A stretch of 51,808 nucleotides of DNA from Gemmatimonadaceae bacterium (GTDB lineage: Bacteria; Gemmatimonadota; Gemmatimonadetes; Gemmatimonadales; Gemmatimonadaceae). Made by a program: the position numbers and the translations under genes. The notes beneath the pieces were generated by a model. That model did not search any database and had not been told where the DNA came from. It was given only the letters and a program-made list of their open reading frames with translations. The DNA lies in the NCBI GenBank assembly GCA_014379355.1, contig JACMLX010000020.1:1-51808 (forward strand). Reading direction: 5' to 3'. Positions 42,615-50,200 of the stretch are shown piece by piece; the first letter of the stretch is position 1; every line of letters begins with the position of its first letter.

Positions 42615-43760
42615 TCAAGACGCCGCTGCGGAGAGCGGCTCTGCGGCGGGGACATCCATCACGCCTTCGGCGGTTTCGATGATCAGTTGATCGACGACCG
42701 CTTTCAGGTCGTTCGTCTTCGCGAACGTGGCCAGCTGGCGGTCCGCGCTCGAACCTTCGGCGAGGATCTTGTACGCGTATTCCACTTCCTTGCGCGTACC
42801 GAGTTCGTCGACGATGTCGCCAAGGAACCAGTCGAGGAACTCGCGGATCAGCTGCGGAGCGGGGAGTTCCACCTGCTTGCCGAAGTCGATCAGCTTCCCG
42901 CCCAGGCCATAGCGCACCGCGCGCCACTTGTTCTCCTCGATCAACGCGGAGGAGTAGACGCGGAACGTCGTGTTGTCGCGACGCATCTTGTACAGCTTCG
43001 CGATCAACGCCTGCAGGATCGCCGCGATGCTCACGGCCTCGTCAACGCGTGTGCACACGTCACAGACGCGGAACTCGAGCGTCGGATACGTCCCGTGCGG
43101 ACGGATGTCCCACCAGATCTTGTGCGACCCCGGAATGGACCCCGTCTCGACGAGGGTGTCGATGTAGGACGTGTAGTCGTAGTACGAATTGAGCAGCGGC
43201 GGCACACCGCTGCGCGGGAAGGCGCGGAACACCACGCTCCGATACGAGCGTAATCCCGTCTGGCGGCCATACCAGAACGGTGAGCTGCTCGTGAGACAGA
43301 GAATGTGCGGCAGGAAATACCGCGCCACGTTGCACGCGTCCACGAGGAAATCCTTGTCCTCGATGCCGATGTGCACATGTGTCCCGAAGATCAGCAGCCG
43401 CTGGGCGAGGTCGCCCATGTCGTTGCGTGTGCCGAGGTAGTGATCGTACGGCGTGATCTCCTGCGTCTGCCAGTTGGCGAACGGATGTGTGCCGGCGGCC
43501 GCGATGCGATACCCCTTCCGCGCGGCCAGCTCCATCACACCCTTGCGCAGCATCACCAGTTCCTTGCGCACTTCGGCGGGCGTCTGGCAGACGGTGGTGC
43601 CCACTTCGATGATCGACTGGTGCAGTTCCGGCTTCACCTGCGTCAGCACGCGGTGATCCTCGGCCAGCAGCTGTGTCACATACGACACCAGATCCCGCGA
43701 GACTGGATCGATGATCTGGTACTCTTCCTCGACGCCCAGGGTCAGTGACGGTGCTTTCAT
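42615..43760 (-). CDS. YbdK/GCS2-family carboxylate-amine ligase
   Basis: 381 residues from the ATG at 43760 (GAGG upstream). LTLGVEEEYQIIDPVSRDLV is the GCS2 opening with the ATP/metal-binding EEE. VKPELHQSIIEVGTTVCQTP, AAGTHPFANWQTQEITP, FGTHVHIGIEDKDFLVD, SYYDYTSYIDTLVETGSIPG and WWDIRPHGTYPTLEFRVCDV are all diagnostic. Family members join an amino acid carboxyl to an amine; E. coli YbdK has weak glutamate-cysteine ligase activity, and most true substrates are unknown. Last gene of the ligase operon, 79 bases after the previous stop. With four ATP-grasp proteins upstream, a role in a multi-step amide or peptide pathway is more likely than glutathione synthesis (no gshB seen). Confidence 0.92.
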   Translation of the reverse strand: MKAPSLTLGVEEEYQIIDPVSRDLVSYVTQLLAEDHRVLTQVKPELHQSIIEVGTTVCQTPAEVRKELVMLRKGVMELAARKGYRIAAAGTHPFANWQTQEITPYDHYLGTRNDMGDLAQRLLIFGTHVHIGIEDKDFLVDACNVARYFLPHILCLTSSSPFWYGRQTGLRSYRSVVFRAFPRSGVPPLLNSYYDYTSYIDTLVETGSIPGSHKIWWDIRPHGTYPTLEFRVCDVCTRVDEAVSIAAILQALIAKLYKMRRDNTTFRVYSSALIEENKWRAVRYGLGGKLIDFGKQVELPAPQLIREFLDWFLGDIVDELGTRKEVEYAYKILAEGSSADRQLATFAKTNDLKAVVDQLIIETAEGVMDVPAAEPLSAAAS

Positions 43761-43839
43761 TAGGGAACCTCGGGGTGAGTGATGCGGAGTGCGCCAGTGG
43801 CGCCCACCCGCACTATAGCGAGAGACGGGCGTGGCTACA

Positions 43840-45198
43840 CTACCGCGCCTGGACGAGGAAGGTGGGCACCGTCGAGCCACCGCCGGCCGAGACGTTGAGC
43901 AGCGCGGCCGTGGACAGGCGACAGAGCCAGCCCTCGGAATACGCCCCGTCGCACAGGAACGGCGCCGTGTCGTACATGCGATCGACGACCTGCGAGCGTC
44001 CATCCACGAGCGACGGGAAGCCCTGCGACGGGATGGCGACACGTTCCTGCACGACATACGGATGCTCGATCGCCGTCCGCAGGGCCGCGCTCCATGTGTC
44101 CTCGTCCACCGTCCAGCCAAGCACGATGCCGGCACCGCCGTAGTCGTCATTCGGCTTCAGGACGAACCGGTCACGATGCGCAGCGGCGTATTCGAGCAGG
44201 TCGATGCGCTCGCCATGAAACGTCGTGGCGCGCTCCACCACGACACGCGTCCACGGAATGCATTCCTTCACGGCAGCATGCTGCGCTGCCGTCAGGAAAT
44301 GTGCATTCTGTTCGTCGGTCAGCGCGGCCAGCGACGCCTTCTTGTGCAGGAACTTGCAGCGCGGCGGATTGACCATGCAGACCTTGCCGTCACGATAGGC
44401 CTGGAACACAGGGTGATCCGCCCCGCCCCGCTCCGCGAGTTCATGCAGCAACACGCGCTTGTAGAGGAGCGTGACCGGCGTCCCGGCGAACGTGAGTGTC
44501 GCGCCGTCATAGGCGGCGTCGCGCGGATCGACGATCGTGCACGGAAGGCCGAGATGGCGGAAATGCTGCTGAAAGATCTCGAATTCACTCGCCGTCGGGA
44601 CTTCCTTCCAGTCGATGATGCCGATCTGCGGCACTTCCCGTACGCCGCGCCATGCCGCCCATGCATCGAGGACTGCGCGGATCACGCCGTGCCGCGTCGG
44701 GATCGGAATCAACTCCCATTCCTTCGCGAACCTGCGCGTCACGGGCAGGTCGCTGAACATGTCGGCCAGCGCGTCGTTGTAGCCCGCTCCGGCTGGTGTC
44801 TCGGCGTTGTACTCCGTCAGCGAGATCTCGCCGCTCTCGTCATTCACGAAATAGTCGAGGCGTGACGTCGGACTGGCGGCCGGGAAACCGGGATTCACAT
44901 CCACCAGCGTTTCCTCCCAGTCGGCGAGCCTGAACTGCTCACGCACGCTCGGCGTGCTCAGTGCGGCGGCGAGGATCGCATCGAACGCCGGCATCAGCCG
45001 GCGCGTCAGCTGTTGCACGCGGTCGTACTGCGCGCGGGTCACGAGCCGCGGCCGCAGCACGGTGCACAGCGGCCGGCCGCCGAAGATCAATCCACGACTC
45101 GACAGCTGCGACGTCATCAGGGACGACGATTCCTGCGCCAGCGCGTCGTCGGTCAGGAGGTCATGCCACGCGCTGATGGCACCGCTGCTGCCCGTCAT
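43840..45198 (-). CDS. Circularly permuted ATP-grasp ligase (COG2308 / glutathionylspermidine synthase-like)
   Basis: 452 residues; the start overlaps the upstream stop by one base (TGATG). The ATP-grasp lysine/glycine loop RFVLKPNDDYGGAGIVLGWT comes late, at ~345-363, and is followed by HPYVVQERVAI. Acidic strand elements DYFVNDESGEISLTEYNAET lie early (~115-134). That order is typical of circularly permuted ATP-grasps such as COG2308 and glutathionylspermidine synthase. The C-terminal strand GAYSEGWLCRLSTAALLNVS resembles the final strand of that family. Known relatives form amide bonds between carboxylates and amines or peptides. Substrate unknown; its place between a RimK-like ligase and a GCS2 ligase supports a biosynthetic chain. 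Confidence 0.82.
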   Translation of the reverse strand: MTGSSGAISAWHDLLTDDALAQESSSLMTSQLSSRGLIFGGRPLCTVLRPRLVTRAQYDRVQQLTRRLMPAFDAILAAALSTPSVREQFRLADWEETLVDVNPGFPAASPTSRLDYFVNDESGEISLTEYNAETPAGAGYNDALADMFSDLPVTRRFAKEWELIPIPTRHGVIRAVLDAWAAWRGVREVPQIGIIDWKEVPTASEFEIFQQHFRHLGLPCTIVDPRDAAYDGATLTFAGTPVTLLYKRVLLHELAERGGADHPVFQAYRDGKVCMVNPPRCKFLHKKASLAALTDEQNAHFLTAAQHAAVKECIPWTRVVVERATTFHGERIDLLEYAAAHRDRFVLKPNDDYGGAGIVLGWTVDEDTWSAALRTAIEHPYVVQERVAIPSQGFPSLVDGRSQVVDRMYDTAPFLCDGAYSEGWLCRLSTAALLNVSAGGGSTVPTFLVQAR

Positions 45199-46142
45199 CA
45201 CTTCGCGCGCGAAGCGGTGAACATCGCGTCCCAGCCCAGCGACTTCGTGATCGTGCGCGGATCCTTCGCGAGCCGGATCACGAGATCGCTCATATGCTCC
45301 ACCGCCCAGTTGAAATACTGCGGCGTGAGCGAGTTGATGTCGAAGTCCGGCGCCGGATTCATGAAGTCGATGGCGTACGGCACGCCGTCCCTGATCGCGA
45401 ACTCGATCGAGTTCATGTCGTAGCCCAGGGCCTTCACGATCGTGCGCGCGTCCTTCTCGACACGTGGTCCGAGCACCGGCCCGAGGAAATCGCGATCGGT
45501 GCGGTACTTCCGCTCCTTCGGATCGTACTTGATCGGCAGGATCTCCTCCTGGCCGAGACAGATGCACCGCACGAACTCATCCCACTTGATGAATTCCTGC
45601 ACGATCATCGTGAGCATGCCCGAGTGATCGTAGTGATGGATCAGTTCCGCCTTCGTGTCGCAGACGTAGACCTCCTTCCAGCCGCCGCCGTGGGCGTCCT
45701 TCAGGATGCACGGCAGGCCGACCCACTGCACGATGTCGTCCCAGTCCAGCGGATACTTGAGGTTGCGCAGCGACTCACCCGGGATGATGCCCGGGATGTA
45801 TTCCTTGTTCGGCAGCACGACGGTCTTCGGGCTCACGACGCCCAGCTTCGTGATCAGCGAGGCGCCGAAGAACTTGTCATCGGCCGACCACATGAACGGA
45901 TTGTTGATCACCGTCGTGCCCTGCAGCACGGCGTGCTTGAGCACCGTGCGATACATCGGCACTTCGTGCGAGATGCGGTCGACGAGCACGTCGTAGTCCA
46001 TCGCACCGTCCATGTGCTCGCCGCCGAACTTCGCGAGCGATGCCACGACACCGGCGTCCCTGGAATTCACCGCCTCGATGAAGGCGGGCGGGAATGACCA
46101 TTCGCGTCCCACCACCAGTCCGACGTTCTTCACGTTCGCCAT
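45198..46142 (-). CDS. RimK-like ATP-grasp ligase
   Basis: 314 residues; GGAGGA lies about five bases before the ATG at 46142. VGLPCILKDAHGGGWKEVYV provides the ATP-binding Lys (148) and glycine loop. TMIVQEFIKWDEFVRCICLG is the next ATP-contacting strand. NSIEFAIRDGVPYAIDFMNP, then APDFD, supplies the metal-binding acidic residues, ending in the Asn pair position. The N-terminal part (VGLVVGREWSFPPAFIEAVN) is the pre-ATP-grasp domain. Known: RimK and related enzymes add amino acids, often glutamate, to peptide C termini. Substrate unknown. Its stop overlaps the start of the permuted ATP-grasp gene. Confidence 0.88.
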   Translation of the reverse strand: MANVKNVGLVVGREWSFPPAFIEAVNSRDAGVVASLAKFGGEHMDGAMDYDVLVDRISHEVPMYRTVLKHAVLQGTTVINNPFMWSADDKFFGASLITKLGVVSPKTVVLPNKEYIPGIIPGESLRNLKYPLDWDDIVQWVGLPCILKDAHGGGWKEVYVCDTKAELIHHYDHSGMLTMIVQEFIKWDEFVRCICLGQEEILPIKYDPKERKYRTDRDFLGPVLGPRVEKDARTIVKALGYDMNSIEFAIRDGVPYAIDFMNPAPDFDINSLTPQYFNWAVEHMSDLVIRLAKDPRTITKSLGWDAMFTASRAK

Positions 46143-46169
46143 GCGAGTCCTCCGTTGAATGGCTGGTGG

Positions 46170-46892
46170 TCAGTCGTGACCGCTGACGTACATCCGGATC
46201 ATCTTTTCCCAGAACGGCCAGTCGTGCGCCCAGCCATCCCAGACGCGGAGGGCATTACCGACTCCCTTCGACCACAGGATGCCCGAGAATTCCTCGTTGT
46301 TGCGGCAACTCGGATCATCGCGGCCGATGGCCATGATGATATCCAGTCGTCGCATCGCCTCGAGCCGGCCATGATCCTGTTCGTGCGGCATGAACGCCAT
46401 CGGGTTCGCGGCGAACACGTTCGCATCCATGTGCCCCGCTGCCTGCCGGCTGATGTCGTACAAGCCGCTCAGGCCGATGATGCGATTCACGAGATGCGGA
46501 AACCGCAATCCGAACGACATCGCGTGGTACGCGCCGAAACTTGCGCCGGCGAGGATCACGAACGGCGTCCGGTTGATGTGATGCATGTACGGCATCACCT
46601 CATCGCGGATGTAGGCGTGATACTGGAGGTGTCGCCACGCGCGGGCCCCCGGATGACGCGACTTGTCGTACCAGCTTTCGTGGTGCACATGATCGACCGA
46701 GATGATCTGCAGCCAGCCGTTGTCGATCTGGTCGCGCAGCACGCGATGCATGTGTCGGTCGGACCATTCGCGATGACTGCCAAGCGACGTCGGAAAGACG
46801 AGCATCTTGGCGCCGGAGTGGCCCCACACATGCAGCCCCATCTCCCTGCCGTCGAGCGCCGGGCTGCGCCATGACTTGAACTCGTGATGCAT
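46170..46892 (-). CDS. Putative esterase (COG4947-like alpha/beta hydrolase)
   Basis: 240 residues. Start at ATG 46892, overlapping the upstream stop by one base. MHHEFKSWRSPALDGREMGL and the following HVWGHSGAKMLVFPTSLGS match the opening of the COG4947 esterase group. FVILAGASFGAYHAMSFGLR is the nucleophile elbow (GASFG). LDIIMAIGRDDPS carries the likely Asp, and VWDGWAHDWPFWEKM the terminal His. COG4947 proteins are often encoded beside ATP-grasp and GCS2 genes (from memory). Possible roles: hydrolysing or transferring the ester or amide product of the ligases, or proofreading. Substrate unknown. Confidence 0.85.
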   Translation of the reverse strand: MHHEFKSWRSPALDGREMGLHVWGHSGAKMLVFPTSLGSHREWSDRHMHRVLRDQIDNGWLQIISVDHVHHESWYDKSRHPGARAWRHLQYHAYIRDEVMPYMHHINRTPFVILAGASFGAYHAMSFGLRFPHLVNRIIGLSGLYDISRQAAGHMDANVFAANPMAFMPHEQDHGRLEAMRRLDIIMAIGRDDPSCRNNEEFSGILWSKGVGNALRVWDGWAHDWPFWEKMIRMYVSGHD

Positions 46893-47719
46893 CAGGACCT
46901 TGGTTCGTGCCGGTGGCGTGGAACGGCGAGCATGGCAGGCAATGCCTTTCGGAAACGGCGTCCCCAGGCGCTTTCGTGATGCACGCCGATGGCGTCCTCC
47001 ACCCAGCGCAGGCGCTCACCCGGCAGGTAACCCTTGGTCACCAGGATGTCGCGCATGCGTCGCGCGTTCGCCAGCGTCCGCTCGCCTTCGCGCGCGCCGA
47101 TGTCGAGGTAGATGCGCACATCCACGAATGCCCGCGAGCGCACCCAGTCGAAAATCGCACCGTGTGCAAACCAGAGGGACGGACTCATGACGGCCGCGAA
47201 GCCGAACACATCGCTCCGCTCGAAAATCGCGAACAAGGAGAGCAGCCCACCCATGGATGATCCCGCGACGCCGGTGTGTTCACGCGCCGGCAGTGTGCGG
47301 TACCGCTCGTTGATGGCGGGACGCAACACATCGCACAACCACGTGATGTACGCACGCGCGTTGCCGCCGCCGACACGTTCGTCCACGAAAGGGCTGTATT
47401 CGTTGATGCGGTGCTGCGACGCGTGGTAGACCCCGACGATTATCGCATCCGCACCCAGTCGCGAGGCCGACACCAGTTCCTCGGCCAATCCCCACGAACC
47501 CGAATACGAGGTCCCGTCGTCGAACAGGTTCTGACCATCCTGCATGTAGATCACAGGATAGCGTCGCACCTCCTCGTGGTAGTTCCCGGGCAGGTGCACG
47601 ACGACGGAGCGCGGCTCCCCAGGCGTCGGGCCAGGAATATCCGCAACGACGTGATACGAACCGGCCTGCGTTCTGGTACGGAACAACCGCCGCAGAGAGC
47701 GGCGCAAACGCAATGGCAT
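46892..47719 (-). CDS. Enterochelin-esterase-like hydrolase (esterase D fold)
   Basis: 275 residues. RSVVVHLPGNYHEEVRRYPV and IYMQDGQNLFDDGTSYSGSW are the usual beta-strand and oxyanion segment of the Fes/esterase-D family. EHTGVAGSSMGGLLSLFAIF is the nucleophile elbow (GSSMGG). DVRIYLDIGAREGERTLANA and the late DAIGVHHESAWGRRF supply the Asp/Glu and His. There is no signal peptide; the basic N terminus (MPLRLRRSLRRLFRTRTQAG) is not hydrophobic, so it is probably cytoplasmic. Related enzymes cut enterobactin esters or S-formylglutathione. It follows an ATP-grasp gene by three bases and overlaps the next esterase, so it is part of the ligase operon. Confidence 0.87.
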   Translation of the reverse strand: MPLRLRRSLRRLFRTRTQAGSYHVVADIPGPTPGEPRSVVVHLPGNYHEEVRRYPVIYMQDGQNLFDDGTSYSGSWGLAEELVSASRLGADAIIVGVYHASQHRINEYSPFVDERVGGGNARAYITWLCDVLRPAINERYRTLPAREHTGVAGSSMGGLLSLFAIFERSDVFGFAAVMSPSLWFAHGAIFDWVRSRAFVDVRIYLDIGAREGERTLANARRMRDILVTKGYLPGERLRWVEDAIGVHHESAWGRRFRKALPAMLAVPRHRHEPRS

Positions 47720-47722
47720 GGA

Positions 47723-48940
47723 TTACGATGCGTAGAGTTGGAGATCGGTGCTGACTGCATCGGCAATCAAACATGCCTGCTCGAAATCCGGGTGCCGGAT
47801 GGTGACGTAGCCGTCCGAGATGAGTGTCAGGATCCAGTCACGGCGCGGTGCACCGACCGGCAGCAGATCGACATGCACGATGTGCTCACCGAAGCGCTGC
47901 CCGAGATTCTCGAGGCCACTGATCCGGCGGATCGTGCCGTTGCCCTGCGCACGCTTGAAGATGTTGATCGCATTGTACTTCCGCGTCACGTCGAGCGAGA
48001 ACGTGCCCTGCAGCTCCGCCTCGGCGTACCCCATGTAGAGGTCGATGTCGGAGACGTAGTTCATCAGGTCGACCGTGCGCGCACCGGGCGGGCGGGCAGC
48101 AATTTCACCGAACACCACCTCGCCATCCGACTTCCGGTACCACTCCATGTGGGTGAAGGCGTTGCCGGGATTCATCGCCTTCAGCACGTCATGTCCCATC
48201 TGCACGCCACCCTTGACCCACTCACTGCCCACATCGCGCAGGCACAGCGTCTGCGGACTGATCCACTCGTTGCTGCGTGCGGCGAGCGGGCGCGGACGGT
48301 AGAACCCGACATTGAAGTACTGCATCTCGCCCCCGATGCAGACGGTGTCGAACGTGAATTCCTCGGCCTCGATGAACTCCTCGACGTTCACGTGGTCGAT
48401 GTGCGTGAGGCGCTTGAGTGCGGCATCCAGTACCTTCGCGTCGTCCACGCGAAAGGTGTCCATCGAACCGGCGCCATCGATCGGCTTGATGATCAGCGGA
48501 TAGCCGATCTCTTCGGCCGCAGCGCGCACTTCGGCCGCCGTGGTCGCGCCGCGATGCTTCGGCGTCCGGATCCCCGCCGCCGCGACCCGCGCCTTCATGA
48601 TGTCCTTGTTGCGGAACGCGATCGCATCGTCGACGCTCATGCCGCCGACACCGAGGGCGACGCGCAGTTTCGCGGCCAGGACGACGCCGGGCTCCCACAG
48701 GCAGATGACGCGGTCGAACGTCATGTCACCCCAGTGTGCGGTGACTTCGCGCACCACCGCCTCCTCCTGATTGAGCATCGACGTCTGCAGATAACCCGAG
48801 AGGTGACGTCGGGTCATCTCCGGCAGGTTGCCGACCGGCACATCACTGATGCCGTACACACTGCCACCGAAGGTCGACAGCCCACGGCAGAACAGCGGCA
48901 TCTCGTCCGGATACCCCGGCGCAATCATCAAGACGTCCAT
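47723..48940 (-). CDS. ATP-grasp carboxylate-amine ligase, copy 2
   Basis: 405 residues. GAGAGGG lies about five bases before ATG 48940. N-terminal Rossmann-like MDVLMIAPGYPDEMPLFCRG, central ATP-grasp with YPLIIKPIDGAGSMDTFRVD (~148-167), HVNVEEFIEAEEFTFDTVCI, and GEVVFGEIAARPPGARTVDL holding the metal-binding Glu (~279). The C-terminal strand-rich part (LISDGYVTIRHPDFEQA) is shared with its neighbour. The fold is that of biotin-carboxylase/PurK-like and BacD-like ligases, which activate a carboxylate as acyl-phosphate and join it to an amine. Homologous throughout to the product of the gene immediately upstream; probably a duplication that diverged. Confidence 0.87.
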   Translation of the reverse strand: MDVLMIAPGYPDEMPLFCRGLSTFGGSVYGISDVPVGNLPEMTRRHLSGYLQTSMLNQEEAVVREVTAHWGDMTFDRVICLWEPGVVLAAKLRVALGVGGMSVDDAIAFRNKDIMKARVAAAGIRTPKHRGATTAAEVRAAAEEIGYPLIIKPIDGAGSMDTFRVDDAKVLDAALKRLTHIDHVNVEEFIEAEEFTFDTVCIGGEMQYFNVGFYRPRPLAARSNEWISPQTLCLRDVGSEWVKGGVQMGHDVLKAMNPGNAFTHMEWYRKSDGEVVFGEIAARPPGARTVDLMNYVSDIDLYMGYAEAELQGTFSLDVTRKYNAINIFKRAQGNGTIRRISGLENLGQRFGEHIVHVDLLPVGAPRRDWILTLISDGYVTIRHPDFEQACLIADAVSTDLQLYAS

Positions 48941-48979
48941 TCACACCCTCTCGAAAGGTCGTTCACCCGTGAGCCGCAC

Positions 48980-50200
48980 TCATCCCAGTTCCACATGCAC
49001 CAGCTCGACGACACGACGAATCGCGCGCTCCACCACCGCGGTGTCCGGATGCCGCAGGATGATGAATCCGTCGCCTTCATAGGTCGCGGCCGGCGGTTGC
49101 CCGATCTCGGGCAGCTTCACATCACACACCAGCGTGCCGAGTTCCTCGTGCACACGATCGATGCCGCGCACATGCCGCACGACACCCGAGCCCTGACCGC
49201 GCAGGAATGCTGCACCGACGGCGTACTTGCGCTCCGGCGGCGTGAATTCGCCGTAGACCATCAGGTTCGCCCACGAGGCCACGAAGTCGAAGTCGCAGGC
49301 GCGACTCATCAACGTGGTGATCTGTGCGCCGGGCGGACGGGCCGCCACTTCGGATATCGCGACGCTGCCGTCCGCCCGTCGGAACCACTCCATGTGCGAC
49401 AGTCCGGTGGTCTGCCCGAGCGCCGACAGCGCCTGCGTGGCCGACGCCTTGATGTCGTCGAACATCGGATGATCGACCTCGCGCGGCAGGACGACCACCC
49501 ACTGGATCCATGGATTCCGCAGCACTTCCAGCGGCGTCGGATGGTAGTGCGTGAGTGAATGCCAGACAGCCTTCCCGTCGATCGAAATCGTCTCGAAGGA
49601 ATGCTCCGATCCGGTGATGAACTCCTCGAGCAGCACCGGCTGTGCGACCGACGGCCGTGTCAGGTCGAGCGCCTCGCCGAGCGACCGCGCGTCGTCCACG
49701 CGATAGGTCGCCAACGCTCCCGCGCCGGCCTGCGGCTTGATCACGAGCGGAAATCCGACCCGCTCGGCAAACGCGATCGCGTCCACGAACTTGTCCACCA
49801 GCGTGTGCCGTGCACAGGGCAGCTTGTTCGCGCGCAACACATCCTTCATGCGTGACTTGTCGCGAAAGTTGAGCGCGGCCTGCACCGGCAGCCCCGGAAG
49901 CCCCATCGCCTCGCGCACCTCCGCCAATGGCACCTGGAGCTGTTCGTACGCGCCGAACAACCGCTCGACACCACCGATGCGCGCCGCCACTTCATTCACG
50001 GCGTGCTGCAGTTGCGGCACGTCGAGCACATCGCTCACGCGCCAGTGCTGCACGATCACGTCTCGCGTGCCCGACTCCGCCTGCTCCACCCAGTCGGTAC
50101 TGATCACACCGAGCTGCACGCCCGGCAGTGCTCCGATCGCCTCGATCATCCTCGACGCGTTGTCCGACAGCCGTGGTGCGACGAAGATCACAGGAATCAC
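48980..50200 (-). CDS. ATP-grasp carboxylate-amine ligase, copy 1
   Basis: 406 residues from GTG 50200, which overlaps the GH57 stop by four bases (GTGA). ATP-binding loop FPLVIKPQAGAGALATYRVD (~150-169), VLLEEFITGSEHSFETISID, GSVAISEVAARPPGAQITTL (metal Glu ~284), and a C-terminal EGDGFIILRHPDTAVVERAI. The pattern HMEWFRRADG...EVAARPPGA repeats that of copy 2 (HMEWYRKSDG...EIAARPPGA), so the pair is paralogous. Sequence outside the core motifs differs (for example WIQWVVVLPREVDHPMFDDI here against NEWISPQTLCLRDV there), which suggests different substrates. Substrate unknown. Confidence 0.88.
   Translation of the reverse strand: MIPVIFVAPRLSDNASRMIEAIGALPGVQLGVISTDWVEQAESGTRDVIVQHWRVSDVLDVPQLQHAVNEVAARIGGVERLFGAYEQLQVPLAEVREAMGLPGLPVQAALNFRDKSRMKDVLRANKLPCARHTLVDKFVDAIAFAERVGFPLVIKPQAGAGALATYRVDDARSLGEALDLTRPSVAQPVLLEEFITGSEHSFETISIDGKAVWHSLTHYHPTPLEVLRNPWIQWVVVLPREVDHPMFDDIKASATQALSALGQTTGLSHMEWFRRADGSVAISEVAARPPGAQITTLMSRACDFDFVASWANLMVYGEFTPPERKYAVGAAFLRGQGSGVVRHVRGIDRVHEELGTLVCDVKLPEIGQPPAATYEGDGFIILRHPDTAVVERAIRRVVELVHVELG

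Noticed and set aside
47276..49558. Long open frame of 760 codons on the plus strand
   Set aside because: It lies antisense to three motif-bearing genes (two esterase/ATP-grasp genes and part of the next ATP-grasp). Its product is Arg/His/Asp-rich low-complexity sequence with no domain, typical of antisense frames in high-GC DNA.
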